From the NCBI RefSeq assembly GCF_005405105.1, contig NZ_BJDK01000029.1, forward strand, positions 1 through 48,863: a stretch of DNA of 48,863 bases, given 5' to 3'. Under the pieces are notes generated by a model, which saw nothing but the letters and a program-made list of their open reading frames with translations, did not search any database and was not told the DNA's origin. The position numbers and the translations under genes are program-made. Positions within the stretch are counted from its first letter, which is position 1. Each line of letters begins with the position of its first letter. Of the stretch, positions 34,457-42,997 are shown piece by piece. The stretch comes from Lactiplantibacillus dongliensis. GTDB taxonomy: Bacteria; Bacillota; Bacilli; Lactobacillales; Lactobacillaceae.

Positions 34457-34625
34457 ACAAATATAATACGAAGGGGCTGGCTTAGCCCTTAAACTATCAT
34501 AGCTGGTCAATGTGGTATTTCTAACTAGGAATACTGGAATGCCAACGTTATAACGGTAGTAAGCAAAATAAAAGAAAGGAAATATGCAACCTCTCTGAAT
34601 GTAGAAGCAGAAGCTGTTTTTCTAC
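34457..34625 (+). ncRNA. Candidate omega-RNA / right-end region of the TnpB element
   Basis: The 3' flank of tnpB holds two hairpins: AAGGGGCT-GGCT-AGCCCTT near 34473-34492 and GTAGAA-CAG / CTG-TTCTAC at 34601-34625. In this family the guide RNA is transcribed through the 3' end of tnpB into the right end, and the guide is the flanking DNA. The boundary is not determined, so the guide sequence cannot be given. Confidence 0.4.
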
Positions 34626-34658
34626 GTTTCTCCATGTTTTGCATAGCAGCGTGATTGA

Positions 34659-35945
34659 ATGTCCGAAATATTTGTCCAACCAGTCATTATCGCCGGCATG
34701 AACAAGACTGTCGCCAACTATGACTATGCGATGTCAGAACTAGAAGCGTTAGTCGAAGCGAACCACATGGAAGCGGCTTTACGCATCGATCAAAACCTAG
34801 AAAAACCCAATCCTGCGACTTTCTTCGGTAAAGGAAAAGTTGTCGAAATTAAAGAAATGGCGGAAGCCAAAGAATTGAACATCATGATTGTTAATGCTGA
34901 TTTGACGCCTAGCCAGATTCGGAACTTAGAGACCGAGACTGGGTTACAAATCATCGACCGCACGGGATTGATTTTGGAAATCTTTGGTAACCGCGCTCGC
35001 AGTAAAGAAGCCAAGTTACAAGTTAAAATTGCCCAATTACAATATCAATTACCACGTTTACGGACTAGCATTTCTAACCGGCTGGATCAACAAGCTGGGG
35101 CCGCTGCTGGTGGTGGCGGGGGCTTTACCAACCGTGGTTCTGGTGAAACCCAACTTGAATTAAATCGCCGGACGATTCAAGACCGAATCAGCCATGCCAA
35201 GCATGAACTGAAGGAATTGAACAAAGACGAAGAAGTCCGTCGTGCGCAACGTGACAAAGCCGGCTTACCAAACGTTGCATTAGTTGGCTATACCAACGCT
35301 GGTAAATCGACAACGATGAACGGCCTAGTTAAACTTTTTGGTAAAGGTGAAGATAAGCAAGTCTTTGAAAAGAACATGTTGTTCGCCACTTTGGATACCA
35401 GTATTCGCCAACTCACTTTCCCAGATAACAAACAATTGTTACTGAGCGATACCGTTGGGTTCGTCAGCAACTTGCCGCATAACTTGATCAATGCTTTCCG
35501 TTCGACCTTATCCGAGGCCGCTAACGCTGACTTATTGATCCAAGTCATCGACTATGCCGACCCACATTACAAGGAAATGATGGCGACAACTGAAGAGACC
35601 TTAAAAGCAATCGGCGTTCATGATGTGCCGATGTTGTATGCTTACAACAAGGCCGATCTGACCGAAGCTAATTATCCGAACCAAACCGACGATCAATTGA
35701 TTTATGCAGCTAAAGATGAAAAATCCATTCAAGTCTTAACCAAAATGATCAAAGCAAAAGTCTTCAAGGACTACATCACGACAACCCTCTTGATTCCATT
35801 CAATGATGGTGATGTGGTGGCTTACTTGAACGACCATGCTAATATTTTGAAGACTGATTACTTGGCTGACGGGACGCAACTCACCGTTGAACTGAACGCG
35901 GTTGACGCCCAACGCTATGCTAAATACATCGTCACACCAGCCTAA
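34659..35945 (+). CDS. hflX: Ribosome-dissociating GTPase HflX
   Basis: A 428-residue GTPase. HflX splits stalled or hibernating ribosomes. The N-terminal domain with FFGKGKVVEI and DLTPSQIRNLE is followed by the glycine-rich AAAGGGGGFTNRGSGETQLE linker, then G1 GYTNAGKST, G3 DTVGF and G4 NKAD. ATG 34659 gives MSEIFVQPVIIAGMNK, the expected start, but there is no good ribosome binding site; the TnpB element ends shortly upstream and may have removed it together with the native promoter. The coding frame is complete. Confidence 0.95.
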   Translation: MSEIFVQPVIIAGMNKTVANYDYAMSELEALVEANHMEAALRIDQNLEKPNPATFFGKGKVVEIKEMAEAKELNIMIVNADLTPSQIRNLETETGLQIIDRTGLILEIFGNRARSKEAKLQVKIAQLQYQLPRLRTSISNRLDQQAGAAAGGGGGFTNRGSGETQLELNRRTIQDRISHAKHELKELNKDEEVRRAQRDKAGLPNVALVGYTNAGKSTTMNGLVKLFGKGEDKQVFEKNMLFATLDTSIRQLTFPDNKQLLLSDTVGFVSNLPHNLINAFRSTLSEAANADLLIQVIDYADPHYKEMMATTEETLKAIGVHDVPMLYAYNKADLTEANYPNQTDDQLIYAAKDEKSIQVLTKMIKAKVFKDYITTTLLIPFNDGDVVAYLNDHANILKTDYLADGTQLTVELNAVDAQRYAKYIVTPA

Positions 35946-35960
35946 GCTGATCGGTTAACT

Positions 35961-36006
35961 AAAGCTACTCATGATAAGCGGATTGCTTGTCATGAGTAGC
36001 TTTTTT
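35961..36006 (+). terminator. Terminator of hflX
   Basis: Stem AAAGCTACTCATGATAAGC / GCTTGTCATGAGTAGCTTT with T6; one G-U pair. The A-rich left side also lets it serve the converging bioY gene. Confidence 0.88.
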
Positions 36007-36028
36007 GAGTGCTAAAAAACATAGCCCA

Positions 36029-36586
36029 TCATTTAGTTTCAAAATGTAAGATGCCTTGCAACCGTAATTGTAACCATGCTGCCAGAGCGGCTTTGACCAT
36101 ATCCAAGGGTACAAAGGCTGCCGCCATCTTCAAGCCGTTTGCCCAGCTTAAATGACTATAATAAGCCAACGAAAAACTGCCAAAAAAGTTAATACACAGG
36201 GCGCCACCGATGACATAGACAATAAACAACTGCCAGAAGTGCTGAGTTCCAAGCCAGCCCGATAAACTGCTAATGACTGGCACACAAACTAGATAACCTA
36301 ACAAAAAGCCACTACTGGGACTTAAGAAAACCGCCGCACCCCCACGACCACCAGCTAATAACGGTAGCCCAGCGAAAGCCAATAGTAAAAAGAGGCCATT
36401 CGTCAACAGACCTACCTTCTTTCCCAGTAAGCCCCCGGCTAGCATAATGACCATATTTTGTAGCACGACTGGCACCCCCAACCCCGGGATGGGTAATGCA
36501 AACATGCCTGAAACAATAATTAGCGCTAAGAATAGACCCATTTGAGTAATCGTGCGTGATGTAAGCGGTGCCGTTGATTTGTCCAT
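36029..36586 (-). CDS. bioY: Biotin transporter BioY (ECF substrate-binding component)
   Basis: A 185-residue membrane protein with six hydrophobic segments. BioY binds biotin and works with the shared EcfAA'T energising module. Typical blocks are PVVLQNMVIMLAGGLLGKK near residue 40-60, GRGGAAVFLSPSSGFLLGY and a C-terminal FVPLDMVKAALAAWL. ATG at 36586 has AGGAGTG eight bases upstream; the frame extends to 36697 but that part lies over the operator. A BirA operator is located 16 bases before the start. Confidence 0.93.
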   Translation of the reverse strand: MDKSTAPLTSRTITQMGLFLALIIVSGMFALPIPGLGVPVVLQNMVIMLAGGLLGKKVGLLTNGLFLLLAFAGLPLLAGGRGGAAVFLSPSSGFLLGYLVCVPVISSLSGWLGTQHFWQLFIVYVIGGALCINFFGSFSLAYYSHLSWANGLKMAAAFVPLDMVKAALAAWLQLRLQGILHFETK

Positions 36587-36601
36587 TTTGCTCACTCCTA
36601 A

Positions 36602-36635
36602 GTTGTTAACCTTTATTAAATTATTGGTTAACAAC
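36602..36635 (-). promoter_or_regulatory. BirA (biotin repressor) operator of bioY
   Basis: GTTGTTAACC (36602-36611) and GGTTAACAAC (36626-36635), perfect 10-bp arms with a 14-base spacer, fit the known BirA consensus TTGTTAAC-N14-15-GTTAACAA. bioY should be repressed when biotin is plentiful. Confidence 0.9.
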
Positions 36636-36702
36636 AAAATAACATACTTTTTTAACGGCGACAATTCCTTTTGTGAATAAAAACAATTTAAGCACACAAA
36701 AA

Positions 36703-36738
36703 GTAGCTAAAACGCACCATGCTGCAAGTTTTAGCTAC
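36703..36738 (-). terminator. Terminator of the YjbR-like gene
   Basis: Perfect 11-bp stem GTAGCTAAAAC / GTTTTAGCTAC, followed on the minus strand by T5, 15 bases after the stop. Confidence 0.85.
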
Positions 36739-36752
36739 CTTAAATTTAATTC

Positions 36753-37094
36753 TTAACGCGTCAACCGCGCGCTTTCCCTAATAATATTTTTCAATTCGAC
36801 AGTTGAAACCACCGTCTCGTTAACCTTAATCGTCGTCCAGTACTGATTGTTCAGATGACGTCCCGGTTCAACACCCGCTGACAAGCGTAACGCCTCATTT
36901 TGAGCCGGCGTTAATTTAACATCAATCAACACTTGAGCGTCTTGGGTATACACCATCGCCACGATTTTACCGTTACGGCGGTGTTTGATTACCGAAAAGA
37001 TGACCGTTGCTTTTTGACCAGGTCGATTAAACGGAAAATCCAAATAACCATCCGTCTGATCAAGTACCAGCTTAATCAGCTCAGTTTCAGTCAT
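36753..37094 (-). CDS. MmcQ/YjbR-family protein
   Basis: A 113-residue protein of the YjbR/CyaY-like fold: DVKLTPAQNEALRLSAGVEP, GRHLNNQYWTTIKVNETV and the C-terminal ELKNIIRESARL are the typical second half. Often described as DNA-binding, but biochemical role is uncertain. ATG at 37094 overlaps the end of the upstream oxidoreductase gene by eight bases (AATGACTGA), so the two are coupled; the longer frame to 37121 overlaps further and is unlikely. Regulated with the oxidoreductase by the divergent MerR gene. Confidence 0.8.
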   Translation of the reverse strand: MTETELIKLVLDQTDGYLDFPFNRPGQKATVIFSVIKHRRNGKIVAMVYTQDAQVLIDVKLTPAQNEALRLSAGVEPGRHLNNQYWTTIKVNETVVSTVELKNIIRESARLTR

Positions 37095-38031
37095 TGTCCA
37101 CAATGACTTGCCCCAGTTCACGACTCGCCATCACATACTTATGAGCCGCCACAATGTCTGCCAGCTTGAAGACCCGCGGAATTGGAATTGCAAGCTGATA
37201 CTGATTGATCAACTTGAACATCTCATCAATCAGCGATTGCTGGACAATTGTGGAATCAAAGACGGTTAACGTCTTCCCTGCCAACGTGAAAGGATTGAAG
37301 TTTTTCACAATCCATTCGCCTGCTAACAAGCCAATTAAAGAAACCCCGCCACCAGGATTCAGGTGCGCAATCGAATTCGTTAACGTGACCGTGCCAACTA
37401 GCTCAATAATTCCATCGAATTGGGCATCCGTATCCAACTGATTATCCACATCTAGCACCGCTTGATCCGCACCATTATCAATCAGTGCCGCTAATTGAGT
37501 TTGCCGGCGTGTCGTCGCCGTGACCGTTAAGCCCATGACTTTGGCTAACTTAATCGCCGCTAGTCCAACCGCACTCGTCCCACCGCGAACTAATAAGGTC
37601 TGCCCGGCTTTTAGCTTTAGTGAGTCAATCGCTCCGATGGCCGTGTAAAAGTTCTCTGGGTACTGGGCTAAGGTCACCCAATCACCAGCAAAATCAACTG
37701 GATACAGATTGGCATCGTCAACTAACGCATAGTCTTGATAACTACCATCGACTTCACGACCAAAGCCACCCATCATCGTCATCACTTTTTGACCAACTTT
37801 TAAAGGACTATTGGCTGAGACTTGACTAAGCTCACCAACAGCTTCGACCCCAATTACCCGGGGAAACTTGACTGATGGCGATCCGCCTGCTCGAGTCAAT
37901 GCTTCATAGCGATGGACGCCAAACGCATGAATCCGCATCACGGATTGATGGTCGGTTGCCACTGGAATGGGCCGGTTAACTAAGTGCATCACATCAGGAT
38001 CTCCAGGCTTATCAATAACCACTGCACGCAT
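37087..38031 (-). CDS. Zinc-independent alcohol dehydrogenase/quinone reductase family protein
   Basis: A 314-residue medium-chain dehydrogenase/reductase. The N-terminal GroES-like part (VIGVEAVGELSQVSANSPLK) lacks the zinc Cys/His ligands, and the Rossmann part has GGTSAVGLAAIKLAKVMGLT, the NADPH loop of quinone oxidoreductases. It probably reduces quinones or reactive enals/enones with NADPH. GGAGG lies eight bases upstream of ATG 38031; the frame is open to 38046. Divergent from a MerR regulator through a 19-bp-spacer promoter, matching the aldehyde/quinone-responsive AdhR arrangement. Confidence 0.88.
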   Translation of the reverse strand: MRAVVIDKPGDPDVMHLVNRPIPVATDHQSVMRIHAFGVHRYEALTRAGGSPSVKFPRVIGVEAVGELSQVSANSPLKVGQKVMTMMGGFGREVDGSYQDYALVDDANLYPVDFAGDWVTLAQYPENFYTAIGAIDSLKLKAGQTLLVRGGTSAVGLAAIKLAKVMGLTVTATTRRQTQLAALIDNGADQAVLDVDNQLDTDAQFDGIIELVGTVTLTNSIAHLNPGGGVSLIGLLAGEWIVKNFNPFTLAGKTLTVFDSTIVQQSLIDEMFKLINQYQLAIPIPRVFKLADIVAAHKYVMASRELGQVIVDND

Positions 38032-38070
38032 AAAATCATCCTCCAATTATTTTGCTTTTTCAATAAACTA

Positions 38071-38101
38071 AGTATAGAGTGTAACGTAACGTTACAGTCA
38101 A
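38071..38101 (-). promoter_or_regulatory. MerR-type promoter of the oxidoreductase-YjbR unit
   Basis: Minus strand: TTGACT (38096-38101), a spacer of exactly 19 bases, TATACT (38071-38076). The spacer contains the palindrome GTAACGTTAC, a likely MerR dyad. Confidence 0.8.
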
Positions 38102-38122
38102 GTTTTAATTTGAGGTGCTTTG

Positions 38123-38929
38123 ATGTTAACTATTCAGAAATTTGCCAAGTTAGCGGGGACGACCCGGCGGACACTAATTTTTTATGATGAAAAGGGCTTG
38201 TTTAAGCCCAAACAGGTCGCTGAAAACGGCTACCGGTATTACGCCTATGACCAACTTTACGAATTAACTTTTATTTTGGAATTACGGCACTTAGGCCTGT
38301 CGATTGCTGCCATTCAACAACTAAGCAACGACCGTCAGACCAACTCACTGGACACGGACTTAAAAGCTGTCCTTACAAAAATCGATGCGCAGATCGACAA
38401 TTTGAGTATTCTTAAAACGACCCTGCAAACACGCTTTGATCAAGTGACTCCGACCGAATCCGTGACAAAAAATCAACCGTTCATCACCACCACGCCGGCG
38501 ACCCAGTTCTGTCGGTCACGTCAATCGGTCGCCTGTACCGAAGCCGAAGTCGCCGAAATCTACACGGACTTTTATGCGCAATTAGGCAAACTCAAACTTG
38601 TCAACCAACAAGATTCCGGCTTTTTAACACAATTACCCCAGAGTGACGCCAACGGTTATCCCACGGCATCCTTCTGTATCTTAAAAGCCATCGATGCCCG
38701 CACCGATACGGGCGACTTACCACTATTACAAAAGCCAGCCGGTCAATATGTCGCCATCGACACGACTAATGATATGAAAAATATCTGTATTTCCTTACAG
38801 ATCTTAGCCGAATATATCCAGAAAAAGCAACTTAAAATCAGTGATCAACTCTGGCAAATGAATTTGAATGAACAATTCACTAGTAAAGGCGCTTCTGATT
38901 TAGTCCGCTTACAATATCAACTTCAATAA
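38123..38929 (+). CDS. MerR-family regulator with effector-binding domain
   Basis: A 268-residue MerR protein. Winged helix at residues 1-70: FAKLAGTTRRTLIFYDEKGL, YRYYAYDQLYELTFILELRH. Helix 5 coiled coil at about 85-115. Residues about 125-268 form a GyrI/BmrR-like ligand domain (KPAGQYVAIDTTNDMKNICI), so it senses a small molecule rather than a metal. ATG 38123 follows GAGGTG; a TTG one codon earlier is possible. It probably activates the divergent oxidoreductase operon. Confidence 0.88.
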   Translation: MLTIQKFAKLAGTTRRTLIFYDEKGLFKPKQVAENGYRYYAYDQLYELTFILELRHLGLSIAAIQQLSNDRQTNSLDTDLKAVLTKIDAQIDNLSILKTTLQTRFDQVTPTESVTKNQPFITTTPATQFCRSRQSVACTEAEVAEIYTDFYAQLGKLKLVNQQDSGFLTQLPQSDANGYPTASFCILKAIDARTDTGDLPLLQKPAGQYVAIDTTNDMKNICISLQILAEYIQKKQLKISDQLWQMNLNEQFTSKGASDLVRLQYQLQ

Positions 38930-38941
38930 CCAATTCCAATT

Positions 38942-38981
38942 AACAAGCCGTACACTTTGATAGCAAAGTGTACGGCTTGTT
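38942..38981. terminator. Long hairpin after the MerR gene
   Basis: Perfect 17-bp stem AACAAGCCGTACACTTT / AAAGTGTACGGCTTGTT with a six-base loop, 13 bases after the stop. The T-run is weak, so it may act as a stabilising hairpin or terminator. Confidence 0.65.
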
Positions 38982-39011
38982 AAGTTCTAAGTTAGCATTT
39001 TTTGCCACTTT

Positions 39012-39146
39012 GGTTGGCCCAGAATCGGCTGGAACGTGGTGGCCACGTTTATGAGCCACAGTACGGTCTCATAAGCCGGGGGTTGACTAACCCGGAAAAT
39101 CACCGGCTAAGTCAAACGACACCACTGAGCCAATTCTGGACCGCCC
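39012..39146 (+). repeat. Multi-arm repeat, copy R5 (forward)
   Basis: Outer stem CCAGAATCGGCT / AGCCAATTCTGG; arm 1 AACGTGG-TGG-CCACGTT; arm 2 TTATGAG / CTCATAA; arm 3 TTGACT...CCGG / CCGG...AGTCAA. Outer stem equals R1, arms 2 and 3 differ in sequence but stay paired. Confidence 0.85.
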
Positions 39147-39406
39147 GACGTTAATTAAGTGAATAGTCATGAAGTCACCAATAAAATTAGAGGCTATGCC
39201 TAAAACATTTAGCCGTATCTTCGGAAAGTATCCCGTAGCCTAACTAGTACCAAGTATTCCGTGAATTTCAATTTAAACACTATCTAAATTGAGACTAATC
39301 ACCAACTTACCAGCAATCAACATAACCATGACGACCAAATCTACTACGCAAAATCAACCTATTTAATCAATGATACTAATTCATTAGCTGGCACTCAACT
39401 AGCGCA
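39147..39406. other. Spacer between repeats R5 and R6
   Basis: 260 bases of A/T-rich DNA with no gene, hairpin or clear promoter that I can support. Confidence 0.4.
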
Positions 39407-39544
39407 GGGCGGACTGGATGACGCTCAGTGGTAAAATTTGACTTAGCCGAGTGATTTACTCGGGTTAGTCAAAGCCCAGTTTGCGAGACCGCCCTTTGGC
39501 TTGCAACTGCGGCCACCACGTTCCAGCGTCAATCCAGGCCACCC
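39407..39544 (-). repeat. Multi-arm repeat, copy R6 (reverse)
   Basis: Read on the minus strand: outer stem GGATTGACGCT / AGCGTCATCC, arm 1 begins AACGTGGTGGCC but is degraded on its right side, arm 2 TTGC / GCAA, arm 3 TTTGACT...CCGAG / CTCGG...AGTCAAA. Opposite orientation to R5. Confidence 0.85.
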
Positions 39545-39589
39545 GGAGCGGCAAGTTAACACCGATCACTAGCCATTTCAAATTAACAG

Positions 39590-39617
39590 AAAAAAGTCCC
39601 CCGCAATAATTGCGAGG
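39590..39617 (-). terminator. Terminator of asnS
   Basis: Minus strand: CCTCGCAA / TTGCGGGG stem followed by ACTTTTTT, 17 bases after the stop. Confidence 0.8.
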
Positions 39618-39633
39618 AATCATCATTAATCAA

Positions 39634-41025
39634 TTAGAATTCAGCGTTACCTGGTGTCCGTGGGTAAGGGATCACATCGCGAATGTTTTCCATCCCAGTG
39701 ACATACATCAAGAGGCGTTCAAAGCCAATCCCGAAACCAGAATGTACAGTTTCACCGTACTTCCGAAGTTCCAAATACCAAGCGTATTCTTCGGGTGGCA
39801 AGTTATATTCTTTAATCTTTTCAGCTAATTGGGCTTGCCGTTCTTCACGTTGGCTCCCACCAATTAATTCACCGATTTGTGGCACTAACAAGTCAGCAGC
39901 AGCGACCGTTTTACCGTCATCGTTATCACGCATGTAAAATGCTTTGATTTCGCGTGGATAATCGGTCAAGAAGGTTGGGCGTTTGTAAACTTGTTCACAC
40001 AAGTAACGTTCATGTTCAGCTTGTAAGTCCAAGCCCCATGAGACAGGGACGTCGAACTTAACCGGTGCTTTTTTCAATTCTTCAATCGCTTGCGTATACG
40101 TAATCCGCGCAAACTTTTCATCAATCGTGTTGTGTAACCGATCAAGTAAGTGTTCATCAACGGCACCGTTCAAGAAATCGAGTTCGTCTTTGGCATGGTC
40201 TAATAAATAACTAACTACATACTTTAATAATTCTTCAGAAACGACAATCGTGTCATCCAAATCAGCAAAGGCCATTTCAGGTTCAATCATCCAGAATTCA
40301 CTGGCATGCCGAGACGTATGTGAGTTTTCAGCCCGGAAAGTTGGGCCAAAGGTATAAACGTTCCGTAAAGCTAACGCAAATGATTCAACTGGTAGTTGAC
40401 CACTAACCGTTAAGTTAGTTTCTTTCTTGAAGAAATCTTTACTGTCATCAACTTTACCGTCATCAGTCTTTGGCAAGTCGTTCATATCCAAAGTCGTGAC
40501 CCGGAACATTTCACCGGCACCTTCACTATCACTGCTGGTGATAATTGGGGTGTTCACATAGGTAAAGCCATGTTCTTGCAAATACTGATGGATGGCAAAA
40601 GCAGCTAATGAGCGAATCCGGAACACCGCATAAAATGTGTTGGTCCGAGGACGTAAATGTGCCATCGTCCGCAAGTATTCATAAGAATGCTTCTTCTTTT
40701 GTAACGGATAGTCGTTGTCAGAAGCCCCAACCAGTTCAATCTTTTGCGCATGAATTTCAAAAGGTTGTTTGGCATCAGGCGTATAAACGACCGTCCCTTC
40801 AACCCGGATCGTGGAACTTAATGGCAACTTCTTCAAGTCGTCATAGTTGTCCAGGTCACTTTGCATGACGATTTGAGCATTCTTGATGGTTGTCCCATCA
40901 CTTAATTCAATAAACCCAACGCGCTTAGACCCCCGCACGGTCTTAACCCAACCGGTCAAGACAACGGTCACGTCTTCGGCGATTTGTTCGCCAGCGAATA
41001 AATCTTTAACTAACACTTCCTGCAT
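39634..41025 (-). CDS. asnS: Asparaginyl-tRNA synthetase
   Basis: A 463-residue class IIb aminoacyl-tRNA synthetase. The N-terminal OB-fold anticodon domain ([20 protein letters not shown]) is followed by class II motif 2 ([20 protein letters not shown]) and motif 3 ([15 protein letters not shown]), ending in the typical [12 protein letters not shown]. The asparagine-specific form is supported by the length, the motif 2 wording and the Asn T-box leader. Complete; ATG 41025 with AAAGGGG upstream. No aspartate-type insertions. Confidence 0.97.
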   Translation of the reverse strand: MQEVLVKDLFAGEQIAEDVTVVLTGWVKTVRGSKRVGFIELSDGTTIKNAQIVMQSDLDNYDDLKKLPLSSTIRVEGTVVYTPDAKQPFEIHAQKIELVGASDNDYPLQKKKHSYEYLRTMAHLRPRTNTFYAVFRIRSLAAFAIHQYLQEHGFTYVNTPIITSSDSEGAGEMFRVTTLDMNDLPKTDDGKVDDSKDFFKKETNLTVSGQLPVESFALALRNVYTFGPTFRAENSHTSRHASEFWMIEPEMAFADLDDTIVVSEELLKYVVSYLLDHAKDELDFLNGAVDEHLLDRLHNTIDEKFARITYTQAIEELKKAPVKFDVPVSWGLDLQAEHERYLCEQVYKRPTFLTDYPREIKAFYMRDNDDGKTVAAADLLVPQIGELIGGSQREERQAQLAEKIKEYNLPPEEYAWYLELRKYGETVHSGFGIGFERLLMYVTGMENIRDVIPYPRTPGNAEF

Positions 41026-41044
41026 AATAAACCCCTTTCGTGTG

Positions 41045-41320
41045 GCACAAAAAAAGACCCAACATCCCTATCACAAGGGACGAAAGGTCTTTCCGCGGTA
41101 CCACCCAAATTATTTTTAATTTAAAAATCAACTTTAACTCACGTACTAACATACGCTCCCACTTGATAACGTGGTGGACACGGCTAGGCTTACTTGTAAT
41201 CTTTCAGCCCGCAACAGCAACGGGGTTATCCAGCATCGATCACTCGACTAAGCTTGCACTATCCTTAGTTCGCTAAAACGGTGTTTTCGATGTGGCGTTA
41301 TCCGCTGTTATTGTTTTTAA
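41045..41320 (-). ncRNA. T-box leader of asnS
   Basis: The minus strand carries the T-box GGGTGGTACCGCGG (41093-41106), followed by a terminator hairpin AAAGACC...GGTCTTTTTTT (41049-41092). A long stem I starts near AACAGCGG and closes with CGTTGCTGTT. AAC (Asn) in GGATAACCCCG at 41225-41227 is the likely specifier codon. Uncharged tRNA-Asn would stabilise the antiterminator and switch asnS on. Confidence 0.92.
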
Positions 41321-41417
41321 TGATATATAACTATTGTTAGATTAGCACAGAACTGACTTTGAAACAACCGAAGTTTCAGGTTAAAAAAATCAGCGATTGT
41401 GCTCACACTTGCCACTC

Positions 41418-41554
41418 CGGGTCGTCTGGACTGATGCTGGAACGTGGTGGCCGCGTTTATGAGCCACAGAGCGGTCTCATAAGCCGGGCTTTATCTAAGC
41501 TGGAAAATCACCAGCCAAGATAAACGACACCACTGAGCATCATCCAGCCCACCC
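41418..41554 (+). repeat. Multi-arm repeat, copy R7 (forward)
   Basis: Outer stem CTGGACTGATGCT / AGCATCATCCAG; arm 1 AACGTGGTGGCCGCGTT; arm 2 TTATGAG / CTCATAA; arm 3 TTTATCTAAGCTGG / CCAGCCAAGATAAA. Confidence 0.85.
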
Positions 41555-41639
41555 TACGCTAAATAATATGTTTATACCCATTCAAACTTATGCTGACCTT
41601 ATACGATTAACTAATAAGGACACCGACAATAGTCGCAGT

Positions 41640-41791
41640 GACCAGCATAATTGCCGTGTCGAGACACTTAGCAGGGTGACTTTTACCCTGGTTAGTGTCT
41701 GGGCCGACTTTTAAGACGTGGTTTTCGGCTTGAAAGCGCCCTGCAGACCGCACTTCGGCTGCAGGTCTGCCCCACCGCAATCATGCTGGTC
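41640..41791 (-). repeat. Multi-arm repeat, copy R8 (reverse, divergent)
   Basis: Read on the minus strand: outer stem GACCAGCATGATTGC / GCAATTATGCTGGTC, an expanded arm 1/2 region with GCAGACCTGCAG, and arm 3 AGACACTAACCAGGGT / ACCCTGCTAAGTGTCT followed by the CGACAC found in other copies. It pairs with R7 in opposite orientation, 85 bases away. Together with R7 and the T-box it explains most of 41026-41825; no gene is supported there. Confidence 0.7.
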
Positions 41792-41825
41792 AACGGAGAC
41801 GGACAACTATTAATACGATACTACG

Positions 41826-42707
41826 TTAAACCATTTGATGTTTTTGTCGCACGGCTGCGCGCCATAATGACCGCGCCGTCCATAGACTGACGATCACAAT
41901 TAGCCAACTGAGCGCAGTTAACGATAATGACTTGACCACCGTTGCGGCAATGACCACGCCGACCATACCACCGACAATAATGCCGAACAAACCTCGATAG
42001 TCAACCCGATCACGGCGAATAAAATTAACCGCCGAACTTGGCATTAATAGCGCACAAGATAACATCATAATCGGAAAAGCCGCAATTGGCGTCAGTCCTA
42101 AAAAGTAAACCATCACCATACATGGCGCGTACAGGCCGACCCCCGCCGCCATTAATAGCCCGAGGATAAAATTACCACCAATCCCAATCGCTAATGGCCA
42201 ACCGCGTAGACCGGTCGCATGATTAGCGATGCCGAGTAGACTGATCCAGCCTAATAACTTGGCTGCCATCATTAAGGCCGTCACAATTAACGCCACCGCC
42301 ATAATTAATTGAATCCGCCGTTGATTCAGCTTGACCATCACTTCACTGCCGATAACCGCCCCGACCGCCGCTGCCACGACTAAGCTGATTAACGTCCATG
42401 GCTCCACATTAACCGTCGTCACAAAGAACAAGGCTTCAACGGCCGTAGGAATCGCATGGACCGTATTTAAAGTTCCCGGCAACTTGCGTTCGTCTTTTAA
42501 ATAATGACTCGCTTGAAAAATGGCCGTCGTCGTTACAAAGCTTCCAATGCCTAACGTGTCTAAAAAGTCAGTCACGGCACCAATCGCCATCCCCGCCCCA
42601 AACTCACGGCCAGTCGTCTGATGCTGCTGTTGGCGGGCACCGTGCCATAACAACCCAAATAACCCCACGCTGCTTAGCGTCAGGAAACTCACAATTGCAA
42701 TTACCAT
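41826..42707 (-). CDS. TSUP-family (TauE/SafE) membrane exporter
   Basis: A 293-residue membrane protein with about eight hydrophobic segments in two related halves. The first half contains GAGMAIGAVTDFLDTLGIGS and the second GIGGNFILGLLMAAGVGLYA, the glycine-rich halves of the TSUP family that export sulfite, sulfonates or other anions. Substrate not deducible. ATG 42707 with GAGGAACGA upstream. Monocistronic, convergent to nothing; the next gene upstream is divergent. Confidence 0.85.
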   Translation of the reverse strand: MVIAIVSFLTLSSVGLFGLLWHGARQQQHQTTGREFGAGMAIGAVTDFLDTLGIGSFVTTTAIFQASHYLKDERKLPGTLNTVHAIPTAVEALFFVTTVNVEPWTLISLVVAAAVGAVIGSEVMVKLNQRRIQLIMAVALIVTALMMAAKLLGWISLLGIANHATGLRGWPLAIGIGGNFILGLLMAAGVGLYAPCMVMVYFLGLTPIAAFPIMMLSCALLMPSSAVNFIRRDRVDYRGLFGIIVGGMVGVVIAATVVKSLSLTALSWLIVIVSLWTARSLWRAAVRQKHQMV

Positions 42708-42913
42708 TTTCGTTCCTCTTCTCTCTCACCTTTCAGATTATACCTGACTTTAATTTAGCTGCCAAAAGATTAGCCATGCTCCTCGACTGATTGACCCGAA
42801 CATTTCAAAACAGTTATAATCCGTATAATTATATTTATCGAACTTTTAGGAACATAATTTAACTATTAGTTCGTAATTCAGCTTAAAAATGCCCCTTTTC
42901 GCGTGATTTCTAA

Positions 42914-42942
42914 TTGTCACCAACCGTATTATTTGGTATGCT
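42914..42942 (+). promoter_or_regulatory. Promoter of the APC permease
   Basis: TTGTCA (42914-42919), 17-base spacer, TATGCT (42937-42942), with the start codon 56 bases downstream. Confidence 0.65.
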
Positions 42943-42997
42943 AAATGCATTCAATTATTTACGCTGGCTTCTACAGCGAAAGTGAGGTCGTGCAGGC

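Noticed and set aside
40883-41276. Plus-strand frames over the asnS start and leader
   Set aside because: They are shadows of the T-box and the asnS N-terminus.
19547-41791. CRISPR array or tRNA cluster from the repeated hairpins
   Set aside because: Copies are far apart, face both ways, have no uniform spacers, and the four-stem shape lacks tRNA landmarks such as a CCA end, T-loop GTTCGA and anticodon loop.
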